Below, piece after piece: positions 39,430-49,395 of a stretch of DNA of 64,000 nucleotides. Position numbers and translations under genes: made by a program. Where the stretch lies: positions 22,731 through 86,730 of the forward strand of contig NZ_VTTP01000001.1 of assembly GCF_008364845.1 (NCBI RefSeq), written 5' to 3'. The DNA comes from Actinotalea subterranea (GTDB taxonomy: Bacteria; Actinomycetota; Actinomycetes; Actinomycetales; Cellulomonadaceae). How positions within the stretch are numbered: position 1 is the stretch's first letter; each line of letters opens with the position of its first letter. The notes beneath the pieces are model-generated. The model saw only the letters and a list, made by a program, of their open reading frames with translations. It made no database searches and was not told the DNA's origin.

Positions 39430-40425
39430 TCACCAACGCAGCGCGGCCGTGTGCACCGGTGCGTCCCACAGGCTCAGGAGCTCGTCGTCGAACCGGAGCA
39501 CCGTGACGGAGGCACCCTGCATCTCCAGCGACGTGACGTAGTTGCCCACGAGCGACCGCGCGACGGTCGCGCCACGAGCCTCGAGCAGACGCCGCGACTC
39601 GCGGTACACGACGTACAGCTCGGACAGGGGCGTCCCACCCATGCCGTTGACCAGGAGGAGCACCTGCTCGCCGCCCGCGAGACCCAGGTCGTCCATCACG
39701 GGGTTCGTCAGGAGCGCCGTGATCTCGTCTGCCGGCGCCATCGGGATCCGGCGCCGGCCGGGCTCCCCGTGGATGCCGATGCCGATCTCGATCTCCTCGT
39801 CCGTGAGCTCGAAGCTCGGCGTCCCCGCGTGCGGCACGGTGCAGGCCGCGAGCGCCACGCCCATGGACCGCACGTTGGCGATCACCCGTTCGGCGACCGT
39901 GGCGACGCCGTCGAGGTCGTCGCCGCGCTCGGCCGCGGCACCGGCGATCTTCTCGACCGCGACGGTCCCGGCGACGCCCCGGCGGCCCGCGGTGTAGAGC
40001 GAGTCCTCGACGGCGACGTCGTCGTTGACGACGACCGCCCGCACGGTGACGCCCTCGGCGTCCGAGAGCTCGGCCGCAGTCTCGAAGTTGAGCACGTCGC
40101 CCGTGTAGTTCTTGACGATGTGCAGCACGCCGCGCCCGCCGTCGACCGCCGTGGTGGCGGGTGCGATGGCGTCAGGCGTCGGCGAGGTGAACATCGCCCC
40201 CGGGACCGCGGCGTCGAGCATGCCGCGGCCCACGAACCCGGCGTGCAGGGGCTCGTGGCCGCTGCCCCCGCCGCTCACGAGGCCGACCTTGCCCTGGACC
40301 GGGCCGTCCGCGCGGACCACGAACAGCGGGTCACGGTGCACGCGCACCAGGTCCGCGTGCGCGAGGCCGAACCCGTCGACGGACTCGTCGACCACGCGGG
40401 CAGGGTCGTTGATGAGCTTCTTCAC
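39430..40425 (-). CDS. dhaK: Dihydroxyacetone kinase substrate-binding subunit DhaK
   Basis: 331 residues from GTG 40425. Dihydroxyacetone is bound covalently through His219 (GIGIHGEPGRR), with the conserved GGGSGHEPLHAGFVG loop at 52-66 and KNYTGDVLNFE at 105-115. First gene of dhaK-dhaL-dhaM, which converts dihydroxyacetone to DHAP, for example during glycerol use. No glycerol dehydrogenase or transporter is adjacent. Confidence 0.95.
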   Translation of the reverse strand: MKKLINDPARVVDESVDGFGLAHADLVRVHRDPLFVVRADGPVQGKVGLVSGGGSGHEPLHAGFVGRGMLDAAVPGAMFTSPTPDAIAPATTAVDGGRGVLHIVKNYTGDVLNFETAAELSDAEGVTVRAVVVNDDVAVEDSLYTAGRRGVAGTVAVEKIAGAAAERGDDLDGVATVAERVIANVRSMGVALAACTVPHAGTPSFELTDEEIEIGIGIHGEPGRRRIPMAPADEITALLTNPVMDDLGLAGGEQVLLLVNGMGGTPLSELYVVYRESRRLLEARGATVARSLVGNYVTSLEMQGASVTVLRFDDELLSLWDAPVHTAALRW

Positions 40426-40660
40426 GCTGCACTCCCTCTCACCGGCCGGGGTCGTGCGGCGTCGTTGCCGTCCGTATCCACCGGGTGCTCGGACCTCACG
40501 TGCGACCCCGCGACGGGCGCGGGCCGGGGCGTGCGCGGGGCCGTGACCCCGCCCCCGCCGTCAGCATCGAGGCCTGCGCCGTGGCCGGTCAAGGGGCGCA
40601 CGTGCACCGGCCGTGCACATCCGTGCAGAGCCGGTGCGGCACCCGTGGGAGACCGGCTGC
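40426..40660 (-). other. Gap between folC and dhaK: dha promoter region
   Basis: No gene is seen. On the minus strand a TTGACC (complement of 40587-40592) may be a -35 for the dha operon. Palindromic GTGCAC-n5-GTGCAC (near 40602-40618) may be an operator. No clear terminator for folC was found. Confidence 0.35.
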
Positions 40661-42031
40661 TCAGCCCCGGCCGAGCAGGATGCGGGCCTCCGCCGCCATG
40701 GTGACCGAGCCCGTGACCAGCACGCCGGCACCTGTCGGGGAGCCGTCCGTCCCGCCCTCGGAGAGCTCGACGGCGCGCGAGATCGCCTCGTCGAGCCGCT
40801 CGACGGCGTGCACCCGGTCCTCGCCGAAGACCTCCGCGGCGATCGCGGCGAGCTCGTCCACGTCGTACGCCCGCGACGACGTGGACCGGGTCACGACGAC
40901 CTCGTCGAAGAGCGGCTCGAGGCCCGAGAGGATCTGCTCCGCGTCCTTGTCCTCGAGGATGCCGACCACGCCCACGAGGCGCTCGAACGTGAACGCCTCC
41001 TGCACGCCGGCGACCAGGGCGTCGACGCCCGCGGGGTTGTGCGCCGCGTCGACGAGCACCGTCGGCGACGTGCGGACGACCTCGAGGCGGCCCGGCGAGT
41101 GCATGTCCGCGAACGCGGGCTCGACGGTCTCGCCCGCGAGGGCGCCGCCCGAGCGCAGGAGCGCCTCGACCGCCGCGAGCGCGAGCAGCGAGTTGTGCGC
41201 CTGGTGCGCGCCGTGCAGCGGCAGGAAGACCTCCGTGTACAGGCCACCCGTGGTGCGCAGGCTCAGGACCTGACCGCCCACCGCGACCTGCCGGTCGACG
41301 ACCTCGAGGTCCACGCCCTCCCGGACGACGCGCGCACCGACCGCGGCCGCCGCGGCGAGCACGACGCCGTCGACCTCCTCGCGCTGCTCCGCCAGGACGA
41401 GCGTGCTGCCCTCCTTGACGATGCCGGCCTTCTCCCCCGCGATGTCGACGAGCTCGTGACCCAGCCAGCGCTCGTGGTCGTAGGAGATCGGTGCGATGAC
41501 CGCGACGTCCGCCTGGACGACGTTGGTCGCGTCCCACGACCCGCCGAGCCCGACCTCGATCACGGCCACGTCGACGGGCGCGTCCGCGAACGCCGCGAAC
41601 GCCATCACGGTGAGCACCTCGAAGAAGCTCATGCGGGGCCCGCCCGCGGCCTGGGAGCGCTGGTCGACCATGTGCACGTACGGCGCGACGTCGTTCCAGA
41701 GCTCGACGAACCGGTCGGGCGTCACGGGCTCGCCGTCGATCGCGATGCGCTCCGTGACGCTCGTCAGGTGCGGGCTCGTGAAGCGTCCGGTCCGCAGGCC
41801 GTGCTCACGCAGGAGCCGCTCGACCATGCGGGTCGTCGATGTCTTGCCGTTCGTCCCCGTGACGTGGACCACGCGGTAGGCGCGCTCGGGGTTGCCGAGC
41901 AGGTCGCACACCTCGCGGACCCGGTCGAGCGTCGGCTCGAAGTCGTGCTCGGGGTTGCGCGCGAGGATGCCCGCGTAGACCTCCCGCAGCGCCTCCTCGC
42001 CACCGGACAGGGGGCCGCCGTGCCCGTTCAT
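40661..42031 (-). CDS. folC: Folylpolyglutamate synthase / dihydrofolate synthase
   Basis: 456 residues. The Mur-ligase-like ATP-binding loop is [18 protein letters not shown] (about 57-74), followed by [43 protein letters not shown] and the C-terminal [13 protein letters not shown]. It adds glutamate to dihydropteroate and folates in the cytosol. Its start overlaps the ileS stop by 4 bp, so both are cotranscribed and under the ileS T-box. Confidence 0.95.
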   Translation of the reverse strand: MNGHGGPLSGGEEALREVYAGILARNPEHDFEPTLDRVREVCDLLGNPERAYRVVHVTGTNGKTSTTRMVERLLREHGLRTGRFTSPHLTSVTERIAIDGEPVTPDRFVELWNDVAPYVHMVDQRSQAAGGPRMSFFEVLTVMAFAAFADAPVDVAVIEVGLGGSWDATNVVQADVAVIAPISYDHERWLGHELVDIAGEKAGIVKEGSTLVLAEQREEVDGVVLAAAAAVGARVVREGVDLEVVDRQVAVGGQVLSLRTTGGLYTEVFLPLHGAHQAHNSLLALAAVEALLRSGGALAGETVEPAFADMHSPGRLEVVRTSPTVLVDAAHNPAGVDALVAGVQEAFTFERLVGVVGILEDKDAEQILSGLEPLFDEVVVTRSTSSRAYDVDELAAIAAEVFGEDRVHAVERLDEAISRAVELSEGGTDGSPTGAGVLVTGSVTMAAEARILLGRG

Positions 42032-45000
42032 GCCCCCGCCTCCGCGTCCTGGTCGGCACGCTCGACGCGCACCGAGGCGACGCCGTCGACGGCACCCTCC
42101 GTGACCGTGAACGCGGTCGCGAGCGTCTCACGCGAGATCATCTCGCGGTGCGTCCGGACGGCGGCCGCGCGCTCCGCCGGGACCGTGAGCGTCAGGTGGA
42201 TCCGGTCGGAGACCTGCAGGCCCGCCGCCTTGCGCTCGTCCTGGACGAGGCGGACGACGTCGCGCGCCCACCCCTCGGCGAGGAGCTCGTCGTCGAGCGC
42301 GGTGTCGAGCAGCACCACGCCGCCGTCGGACAGCACCGCGGCCACCTGGTCCGCCCGGCCGCCGTCCTCGCTGGGCGCGACGACCGTCGTGAGCTCGTAC
42401 TCGCTCTCGAGCAGCGGCACGAGGCCCGACCCCGTGCGGACGACGACGCCGCCGTTCGCGTCGCGCTCCCAGTCGCCCGCCTTCGCCGCCCGGATGACGT
42501 CCTGGACGCCCTTGCCGAGGCGCGGGCCGGCTGCGCGCGCGTTGACCGAGAGCCGCGCGGTCACGCCCAGGTCGCCCAGGCTGACCTCGGCGAGGTCGAC
42601 GAACGTCAGGTGCCGCACGTTGAGCTCGGTCGCGATCAGCTCGCGGTACGGCTCGACGGCCGCCGGGTCGTCGAGGGCCACGCCGAGCTCCCGCAGCGGC
42701 TGACGCACGCGGATGCCGTGCGCCTTGCGCAGGCCGAGCGTCGCGGACACGATCTCGCGGACCTGGTCCATCGCGGCCACGAGCTCCATGCGCTCGACGA
42801 GCACGTCGCCGTCGGGTCCGTCGAGAGCCGGCCAGTCGGTCAGGTGCACGCTGCGCCCGCCCGTGAGCCCGCGCCAGATCTCCTCGGTGACCAGCGGCGC
42901 GAGGGGCGCCATGAGCCTCGTGAGCACCTCGAGGGCCGTCCACAGCGTGTCGAACGCGTCGTCGTCCTCGGCCCAGAACCTGTCGCGCTGGGTGCGCACG
43001 TACCAGTTCGTCAGCATGTCGAGGTGCTCGCGCACGGCCTCGCAGGCGCCCGGGACGTCGTACGCGTCGAGCAGCGCGGTGGTCCGCTCGACCAGGTCGC
43101 GCGTGCGCGCCAGGACGTACTGGTCCAGCGGCGGCAGGCCGTCGACGCGCGACGGGTCGACGCGCCGGGCGGTGTAGCCCGCGCCGTCGTTCGCCGCACC
43201 GCCGTAGAGCGTGAAGAAGTACCACGTGCTCCACAGGGGCAGGAGGACCTGCCTGACGCCGTCGCGGATGCCCTCCTCGGTCACGACGAGGTTGCCGCCG
43301 CGCAGGATGGGTGACGCCATGAGGAACCAGCGCATGGCGTCGGAGCCGTCGCGCTCGAAGACCTCGTTGACGTCGGGGTAGTTGCGCAGCGACTTGCTCA
43401 TCTTGCGGCCGTCCGAGCCGAGCACGATCCCGTGCGAGACGGACGTGCGGAAGGCGGGCCGGTCGAAGAGCGCGGTCGCCAGCACGTGCAGCGTGTAGAA
43501 CCAGCCGCGGGTCTGCCCGATGTACTCCGTGATGAAGTCGCCCGGGTAGTGGTGCTCGAACCAGTCCGCGTTCTCGAACGGGTAGTGCACCTGGGCGAAC
43601 GGCATCGAGCCCGAGTCGAACCACACGTCGAGCACGTCCGGGATGCGGCGCATCGTCGACCGGCCCGTCGGGTCGTCCGGGTTGGGCCGCGTGAGCTCGT
43701 CGATGAAGGGCCGGTGCAGGTCCGTCACGGGGCGGCCGAAGTCGGCCTCGAGCTCCGCGAACGAGCCGTAGACGTCGATGCGCGGGTGCTCCGGGTCGTC
43801 GCTGACCCACACCGGGATCGGGGTGCCCCAGTAGCGGTTGCGCGAGATCGACCAGTCGCGGGCGCCCGCGAGCCACTTGCCGAACTGCCCGTCGCGGATG
43901 TGGTCGGGCACCCAGGTGATCTCCTGGTTGAGCTCGACCATCCGGTCGCGGAAGTCCGTGACGCGCACGAACCAGCTCGAGACCGCCTTGTAGATCAGCG
44001 GGGTCCGGCAGCGCCAGCAGTGGGGGTAGGAGTGGTCGTACGTCTCGTGGCGCACGACGACGGCGCGCTGCGCCTGCGCGACGTTCGCGAGCGGGCCGGA
44101 GCCGGCCTTGAGGTCGGCGATGATCACCGGGTTGGCCTCGAAGACCTGCTGGCCGGCGTAGTCGCGGACCTCGGCGGTGAAGCGTCCCTTGCTGTCGACC
44201 GGGACGACGGGCGCGATGCCCGCGGCGTCGCACACGGCCATGTCGTCCTCGCCGAACGCGGGTGCGAGGTGCACCAGGCCGGTGCCGTCCTCGGTGGTCA
44301 CGAAGTCGCCGGCGAGCACGCGGTGCGCGTTGGCGTGCCCCTCGAAGTACCCGAACGGCGGGGTGTAGCGGCGCCCGACGAGCTCGGTGCCCGCGAGCGT
44401 CCCGAGCACCTCCAGCCGGTCGGCCTCGGGGACGTCCTGCCCGACGCCGCCGAGCTCACGTGCGTACGACGCGAGGCGGCTCGCGGCGAGCACGAGCACC
44501 TCACCGTGCAGCGCGGAGCTCGCGGCGGGGCGCACCCGCACGTACTCGATCTGGGGCCCGACGGCGAGCGCGAGGTTCGACGGGAGCGTCCATGGCGTCG
44601 TCGTCCACAGGAGCGCGAGCTCGCCCGTCTCGAGGCGGACGCCGACGGTCAGGGCCGGGTCCTGCCGGGACGCGTAGACGTCGTCGTCCATCCGCAGCTC
44701 GTGGTTCGACAGCGGCGTCTCGTCGCGCCAGCAGTACGGCAGCACGCGGTAGCCCTCGTAGGCCAGGCCCTTGTCGTAGAGCTGCTTGAACGCCCAGATC
44801 ACCGACTCCATGAACGTGGGGTCGAGCGTCTTGTAGTCGTTCTCGAAGTCGACCCAGCGCGCCTGGCGCGTGACGTACGCCTGCCACTCGTCCGTGTAGC
44901 GCAGCACCGAGGTGCGGCACGCCTCGTTGAACGCGGCGATGCCCATCTCGTCGATCTGCGCCTTGTCGGTGATGCCGAGGATCCGCTCGGCCTCGAGCTC

Positions 45001-45324
45001 GGCGGGCAGCCCGTGGGTGTCCCACCCGAACCGGCGCTCGACCCGCGAGCCCCGCTGGGTCCGGTAGCGCCCGACGATGTCCTTGGCGTAGCCGGTGAGC
45101 AGGTGCCCGTAGTGCGGGAGCCCGTTCGCGAAGGGCGGGCCGTCGTAGAAGACGAACTCGTTCGTGCCGTCGGGCCCCGCGGGGCGCTGGTCGATCGACG
45201 CCTGGAACGTGCCGTCCTGCGACCAGTAGGCGAGGACCTCGCGCTCGAGCGCGGGCAGGTCCGGGGAGGCGGCGACGGCGGGCGTGCCGCCGTTCTGGGC
45301 GGCCCGGTGCAGCGGGTAGGCCAT
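42028..45324 (-). CDS. ileS: Isoleucyl-tRNA synthetase
   Basis: 1098 residues, the long actinobacterial/eukaryote-like type. The class I signatures are [18 protein letters not shown] (HYGH near residue 76) and [10 protein letters not shown] for KMSKS. The editing domain lies between them ([18 protein letters not shown]). The anticodon-binding domain follows ([13 protein letters not shown]). The ATG at 45324 has an aggag ribosome binding site 8 bases before it. A T-box leader precedes it. Confidence 0.97.
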   Translation of the reverse strand: MAYPLHRAAQNGGTPAVAASPDLPALEREVLAYWSQDGTFQASIDQRPAGPDGTNEFVFYDGPPFANGLPHYGHLLTGYAKDIVGRYRTQRGSRVERRFGWDTHGLPAELEAERILGITDKAQIDEMGIAAFNEACRTSVLRYTDEWQAYVTRQARWVDFENDYKTLDPTFMESVIWAFKQLYDKGLAYEGYRVLPYCWRDETPLSNHELRMDDDVYASRQDPALTVGVRLETGELALLWTTTPWTLPSNLALAVGPQIEYVRVRPAASSALHGEVLVLAASRLASYARELGGVGQDVPEADRLEVLGTLAGTELVGRRYTPPFGYFEGHANAHRVLAGDFVTTEDGTGLVHLAPAFGEDDMAVCDAAGIAPVVPVDSKGRFTAEVRDYAGQQVFEANPVIIADLKAGSGPLANVAQAQRAVVVRHETYDHSYPHCWRCRTPLIYKAVSSWFVRVTDFRDRMVELNQEITWVPDHIRDGQFGKWLAGARDWSISRNRYWGTPIPVWVSDDPEHPRIDVYGSFAELEADFGRPVTDLHRPFIDELTRPNPDDPTGRSTMRRIPDVLDVWFDSGSMPFAQVHYPFENADWFEHHYPGDFITEYIGQTRGWFYTLHVLATALFDRPAFRTSVSHGIVLGSDGRKMSKSLRNYPDVNEVFERDGSDAMRWFLMASPILRGGNLVVTEEGIRDGVRQVLLPLWSTWYFFTLYGGAANDGAGYTARRVDPSRVDGLPPLDQYVLARTRDLVERTTALLDAYDVPGACEAVREHLDMLTNWYVRTQRDRFWAEDDDAFDTLWTALEVLTRLMAPLAPLVTEEIWRGLTGGRSVHLTDWPALDGPDGDVLVERMELVAAMDQVREIVSATLGLRKAHGIRVRQPLRELGVALDDPAAVEPYRELIATELNVRHLTFVDLAEVSLGDLGVTARLSVNARAAGPRLGKGVQDVIRAAKAGDWERDANGGVVVRTGSGLVPLLESEYELTTVVAPSEDGGRADQVAAVLSDGGVVLLDTALDDELLAEGWARDVVRLVQDERKAAGLQVSDRIHLTLTVPAERAAAVRTHREMISRETLATAFTVTEGAVDGVASVRVERADQDAEAGA

Positions 45325-45339
45325 TCGAGGGGCTCCTGT

Positions 45340-45596
45340 ACGTCACGGTGCTGGCTGGTCGTCCTGCGGCCACATCGTGCGAGGACGACGTCCCGGGGCA
45401 TCGTGCCCCGCTCCACCGCGGTACCACCTCGCTTGCCGACGCACCCCATCCGAGGACGGTGCGCGACGGCCGCTCGTCGGAGGCTGTGACGGGCCCACCC
45501 GTCCGGTTCTACCGGGCCCCGCGAGACCGCCGCGGAGCCGTTCTTCCGGAGGCTCGCCGGTGATGGCCGGGTCGACGCCTGTGCAGCGATCCTACC
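45340..45596 (-). ncRNA. T-box leader of ileS (isoleucine AUC specifier)
   Basis: The conserved T-box sequence UGGUACCGCG is the complement of 45417-45426, within gaggtggtaccgcggtgg. About 140 nt 5' of it, the Stem I stretch GCCAUCACCGGCGAGCC carries AUC (complement of 45562-45564) in the specifier position. Downstream are hairpins gtcgtcct/aggacgac (45358-45365, 45382-45389) and cggggca/tgccccg (45394-45400, 45104-45110 read as 45404-45410). There is no terminator with a U tract, so control is probably at translation through the ileS ribosome binding site, as known for actinobacterial ileS T-boxes. A -10-like TAGGAT (complement of 45589-45594) lies at its 5' end. The outer boundaries are approximate. 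Confidence 0.88.
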
Positions 45597-45613
45597 GGGC
45601 GCCGCAACAGGGC

Positions 45614-45644
45614 TTGACCTTGACGTAACGTCAACTCCTACGGT
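45614..45644 (+). promoter_or_regulatory. MerR-type promoter with operator in a 19-bp spacer
   Basis: The -35 is TTGACC (45614-45619) and the -10 is TACGGT (45639-45644), with a 19-bp spacer. The spacer contains the perfect palindrome TTGACGT-A-ACGTCAA (45620-45634). A long spacer with a central operator is the hallmark of MerR-family activated promoters, so this is likely the autoregulated promoter of the next gene. Confidence 0.8.
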
Positions 45645-45673
45645 CGTGGACGTCCGAGGAGAGGAGGGGAGGC

Positions 45674-46462
45674 ATGAACGAGCGTGAGCACACGCGGCTG
45701 CGCGACGAGTGGTCGATCCAGGAGATCGCCCGGCTCGTCGGCACGACCAGTCGCACGCTGCGGCACTACGACGCCATCGGGCTGCTGGCGCCGTCGCGCA
45801 TCGGGTCGAACGGCTACCGGTGGTACGACGGGCCCGCGCTGGTCAGGCTGCAGCGCATCCTCGTGCTGCGCGAGCTCGGCCTCCCCCTGCCCGCGATCCA
45901 GCGGGCGCTGCGGGACGAGCAGGACGCCGCGGCGGCCCTGCGCGAGCACCTCACCCTGCTGCGCAGAGAGCAGCGACGACTGGAGCGGCAGGCCGCCTCC
46001 GTCGAGCGGACGATCGCAGCACTCGACTCAGGAGGAAGGCTCATGGCCGAGAACATGTTCGACGGGTTCGACCACACGCAGTACAAGGAGGAGGTCGAGC
46101 AGCGATGGGGGGCCGACGCCTACGCGTCGGGCGACGCGTGGTGGAGGGGGATGACGGAGGCGGACCGTGAGGGCTGGACGGCCCTCGTGGCGCAGCTCGG
46201 CGCCGACTGGTCCGCCGCGGCGCAGGCGGGCACGGATCCCGCCTCGGCGCAGGCCCAGGCGCTCGCGCAGCGGCACGCCGACTGGCTCGCCGGGATCCCG
46301 GGGACACCGGGGCACGGCACCGGCCGGCCCGCGAAGGAGTACCTGCTCGGGCTCGGCGACATGTACGTCGCCGACCCGCGCTTCGCCGCGAGCTACGGCG
46401 GCGAGCGCGGCGCGACCCTCGTACGGGACGCGCTGCGGGTGTGGGCGCAGGCGCACCTGTAG
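45674..46462 (+). CDS. MerR-family regulator with TipAS ligand domain
   Basis: 262 residues, with a gaggagaggaggggaggc stretch as ribosome binding site. The winged HTH is at 14-50 (WSIQEIARLVGTTSRTLRHY, then LLAPSRIGSNGYRWYD). A coiled-coil dimer helix follows (84-118), then a TipAS domain (about 125-262: FDGFDHTQYKEEVEQRWG, then the LGDMYVADPRFAASYGG helix) which binds thiopeptide-like or other cyclic antibiotics in TipA. An internal ATG at 46043 could give a TipAS-only product, as in Streptomyces TipA. The spacer palindrome supports autoactivation. Confidence 0.9.
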   Translation: MNEREHTRLRDEWSIQEIARLVGTTSRTLRHYDAIGLLAPSRIGSNGYRWYDGPALVRLQRILVLRELGLPLPAIQRALRDEQDAAAALREHLTLLRREQRRLERQAASVERTIAALDSGGRLMAENMFDGFDHTQYKEEVEQRWGADAYASGDAWWRGMTEADREGWTALVAQLGADWSAAAQAGTDPASAQAQALAQRHADWLAGIPGTPGHGTGRPAKEYLLGLGDMYVADPRFAASYGGERGATLVRDALRVWAQAHL

Positions 46463-46527
46463 GAGCCGGACGCGCCGGGTCGGACGGCGATCCACCGCCT
46501 GACCCCGCGCCGTACTTGTGCGGCCTT

Positions 46528-46556
46528 CCCGCCCCGGGGCTCAGCCCCGGGGCGGG
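46528..46556. terminator. Bidirectional terminator between merR-type and monooxygenase genes
   Basis: A 13-bp perfect stem, cccgccccggggc (46528-46540) with gccccggggcggg (46544-46556) and a TCA loop, sits in the convergent gap 46463-46563. Confidence 0.8.
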
Positions 46557-46563
46557 GACCCGG

Positions 46564-47802
46564 TCACGTGTACCAGGTCGGCTCCGGCACCTCGTCCAGC
46601 AGCGCGAAGAGGCCCACCTCGCGGCGCTTGTACGCGATCGGGTCGTGCAGCGAGTGGGTGCGGACGTTGCGCCAGAACCGGTCCAGGCCGACGTCGCTCG
46701 ACGTCGCGCGCGCACCCGTGACCTCGTACACACGCGTGCCGATCTCGAGCCCCACGTCGACCGCGCGCTGCTTGGCGGCGGCCACCAGGACGGCCACCTC
46801 GCCCCGCGCGCGCGGCGTCAGCCCGTCGGGGTCCAGGTGCAGCTCCTCGATCGCCTCGGCGGCGCGGTCGGCGAGCGCCTCGGCGGCCCACAGCTTCGAC
46901 TGGAGGTCGCCGTACGCGTCCAGGACGTACGGCTCGTCGACGCCGCGCTCCCGGTCGTCGCCGCCGTAGGGCCACGGCCGCGTGCGCTCCCTGGTGTACG
47001 CGAGCGCGGTCCGCAGCCCGCCGGTCGCGATGCCCAGGTAGAAGCTCGTGAACACGAGCTGGATGGCCGGCAGCGCGAGCGTGTTGTATACGCGCGGCCG
47101 GAACTCCTTGTCGAGCCAGCCCAGCGCCGCCGACCACGGCAGCACGACGTCCTGGACCGTGACGCTCCCGGACTCCGTGAGCCGCTGCCCCAGGGCGTCC
47201 CAGCCGTCGTGGAACGTGATCCCCGGGTGGTCCGACGGGGCCAGCGCGAAGACGTGGTGCTCGTGCCCGTCGATCGCGGCCTCGAGCCAGGTCACGTCGG
47301 AGACCTTGGACCCGGTCGAGAAGGTCTTCGCCCCGGAGAACATGAGGTCGTCGCCCGTGTCCACGGCCACGAGGTCGGCGTCCCGTGGGTTGACGGCTCC
47401 GCCGAAGAACCACCGCTCGCGCGTGGCGGTCGCCGCGATCTGCTCGGTCTGACCGGGGTTCCCGTAGAACGCCGGGAGCTGGGACCACAGGTAGTGGTAG
47501 CCGAGCAGCTGCCCGATCGACCCGTCCCCCTCGGCGACCCTGCGGATCACCTGGTAGGCGGTCTGCCAGCTCTGCCCTCCCCCGCCCTGCGCCCGCGGGC
47601 CGAGCAGGGTGACCAGTCCGGCCTGCTTGAGCAGGCGGACCTCGTCGTACGGCGTGGCGAGGGCGCGGTCGCGTTCGACGGCGTCGACCTCGAGGATCGC
47701 CGCCACCTCCTCCGCCCGTCGGACCCACGCCTGCGGCGTCGTCGGGGCGGGGCTCGCCGCCCAGGGCGAGGCCGTGACGGCCCGTGCTGTGGTGATGCTC
47801 AT
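46564..47802 (-). CDS. Acyl-CoA dehydrogenase-like flavin monooxygenase (DszC/SfnB type)
   Basis: 412 residues from ATG 47802 with an agggag ribosome binding site. The fold is acyl-CoA dehydrogenase: helical N-terminal domain (WVRRAEEVAAILEVDAVERDR), a middle beta domain (FSGAKTFSTGSKVSDVTWLEAA) and a C-terminal bundle. Size and the neighbouring enzymes match DszC/SfnB, which use FMNH2 and O2 to oxidise thioethers or sulfones rather than acyl-CoA. The substrate is unknown. It is the last gene of a reductase-monooxygenase-monooxygenase series, 116 bp after the NtaA-like gene. Confidence 0.85.
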   Translation of the reverse strand: MSITTARAVTASPWAASPAPTTPQAWVRRAEEVAAILEVDAVERDRALATPYDEVRLLKQAGLVTLLGPRAQGGGGQSWQTAYQVIRRVAEGDGSIGQLLGYHYLWSQLPAFYGNPGQTEQIAATATRERWFFGGAVNPRDADLVAVDTGDDLMFSGAKTFSTGSKVSDVTWLEAAIDGHEHHVFALAPSDHPGITFHDGWDALGQRLTESGSVTVQDVVLPWSAALGWLDKEFRPRVYNTLALPAIQLVFTSFYLGIATGGLRTALAYTRERTRPWPYGGDDRERGVDEPYVLDAYGDLQSKLWAAEALADRAAEAIEELHLDPDGLTPRARGEVAVLVAAAKQRAVDVGLEIGTRVYEVTGARATSSDVGLDRFWRNVRTHSLHDPIAYKRREVGLFALLDEVPEPTWYT

Positions 47803-47918
47803 CGCGTTGCTCCCTGCGTCGTCGGGTGGTCCTGGTGACCACTCGTGGTGCGTGCGGGTGGTGCTGCGGGTGGTGATCTCGCCGGCGGCGCCACGGAGGT
47901 GCGGCGCGCGGCCGTGGG

Positions 47919-49307
47919 TCAGCCGACCGGCTGGTCGAGCGCGGCCGTCCGGAAGGCGTTCGACGGGTGGCCCGGGAGCGGGCGCCGCACGCCCTCCCCG
48001 AAGAGCCGCTCGCGGAGCGTCTCGCCCGGCGTGTACGCCGTGCGGTAGCGGCCGCGGCGCTGCAGCTCGGGCACCACGAGGTCGACGAAGTCGACGAACG
48101 TGCCGGGCGAGAGGTGCTGGATCAGGTTGATCCCGTCGGCGTCCGTCGTGTCGACCAGCTCCTCGATCCGGTCCGCCACCTGCGCGGGCGTCCCTGCGAC
48201 GAAGCGCGAGTCGTTCTCGGGCCTCGACAGGTGCTGGACGAGCTCGCCGACCTTCTTGCGCCCCTCACCCTGGGACCACATGCGCTCGAACGTCTGCATC
48301 GCGTCGCCACCGCGGTACTCGAGGAAGGCGTCCGTGTCGTCGCCGGAGAGGTCGATGCCCGCCCAGCCGCTGAACAGCACGAGGTGCCCTTCGAGGTCGC
48401 GGTGCTCCTGGAGCACTGCCACCTTGTCCTCCGCCTCGGCCTGCGTCGGCGCGACGACCACCTCGGCACCGACGAACGCCTTGACGTCGCGCGGCCCCCG
48501 CCCGGCCTCGACCGCCAGGCGCCGCAGGTCGGCGATCTCCTCGCGTCCCTGCTGGTCGTCCCGCGGCAGCAGGAAGACGGCCTCGGCGTGGCGTGCCGCG
48601 AACGCCTTGCCCCGGCTCGAGGTCCCCGCCTGGTAGAGCACGGGGGTGCGCTGGCGCGACGGCTCGGACAGGTGCGGACCGGCCACCGTGTAGTACCTGC
48701 CCTCGAAGCCGATCTCGTGCACCTTGTCCGGGTCGGTGTACGTGGGACCCGCGGGGTCGAGCACCACGGCGTCGTCCTCCCACGAGCCCTCGAGCAGGCG
48801 GTAGACGACCTCGAGGTACTCCTCCGCGATCGCGTACCGGTCGTCGTGCTTGACCTGCTCGGTCAGGCCGTAGTTGAGCGCCGCGTCGGGCAGGTACCCC
48901 GTGACGACGTTCCAGGCGAGCCGGCCGTTGGTCAGGTGGTCGAGCGTCGAGAGACGGCGTGCGTGCCCGAAGGGTGGCTCGTACGTCGTCGTCGAGGTGA
49001 CCGCGAACCCGAGGTGCTCCGTGACCGCCGCCATCGCGGGGACGACGAACGCGGGGTCGATGTTCGGCACCTGCATCCCGGCGCGCAGCGCGGCACGCCT
49101 GCTCCCCTGGTACGTCGTGTACGTCCCGACGACGTCCGCGAGGAAGACCGCGTCGAAGAGCCCCCGCTCGAGCACCCGCGCGAGGTCCGTCCAGTACTCG
49201 AGGTCCTTGTACTGCGTGCGCCGGTTGCCGGGCACGCGCCACAGGCCGTGGTTGATGTGTCCGGGGGTCGCCATCTCGAAGGCGTTGACGTGGATCTGCT
49301 GGGCCAT
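47919..49307 (-). CDS. FMNH2-dependent monooxygenase, NtaA/SnaA/DszA family
   Basis: 462 residues from ATG 49307 with an aagga ribosome binding site. It is a luciferase-like TIM barrel of the long NtaA/SnaA/DszA type: HINHGLWRVPGNRRTQYKDL, SRGLFDAVF-like RGLFDAVFLADVVG, TTYEPPFGHARRLSTLDHLT, GRLAWNVVTGYL and QAGTSSRGKAFAARHAEAVF. Members cleave sulfones, nitrilotriacetate or pristinamycin IIB with reduced FMN from a partner. Length equals DszA (about 453). A reductase gene lies just upstream. Confidence 0.9.
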   Translation of the reverse strand: MAQQIHVNAFEMATPGHINHGLWRVPGNRRTQYKDLEYWTDLARVLERGLFDAVFLADVVGTYTTYQGSRRAALRAGMQVPNIDPAFVVPAMAAVTEHLGFAVTSTTTYEPPFGHARRLSTLDHLTNGRLAWNVVTGYLPDAALNYGLTEQVKHDDRYAIAEEYLEVVYRLLEGSWEDDAVVLDPAGPTYTDPDKVHEIGFEGRYYTVAGPHLSEPSRQRTPVLYQAGTSSRGKAFAARHAEAVFLLPRDDQQGREEIADLRRLAVEAGRGPRDVKAFVGAEVVVAPTQAEAEDKVAVLQEHRDLEGHLVLFSGWAGIDLSGDDTDAFLEYRGGDAMQTFERMWSQGEGRKKVGELVQHLSRPENDSRFVAGTPAQVADRIEELVDTTDADGINLIQHLSPGTFVDFVDLVVPELQRRGRYRTAYTPGETLRERLFGEGVRRPLPGHPSNAFRTAALDQPVG

Positions 49308-49395
49308 CGGTCGGTCCTTGTCGGTCGGTGCCCGGTCGCGGGCAGGGTGGCCGGGCCCGGGCGGTCCGGGGCCGGAAGGGTGTGGTGGGTGTGCC

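Noticed and set aside
46043..46462. Independent TipAS-only gene
   Set aside because: An internal start is plausible but cannot be shown from sequence; kept as a note on the full-length MerR-type gene.
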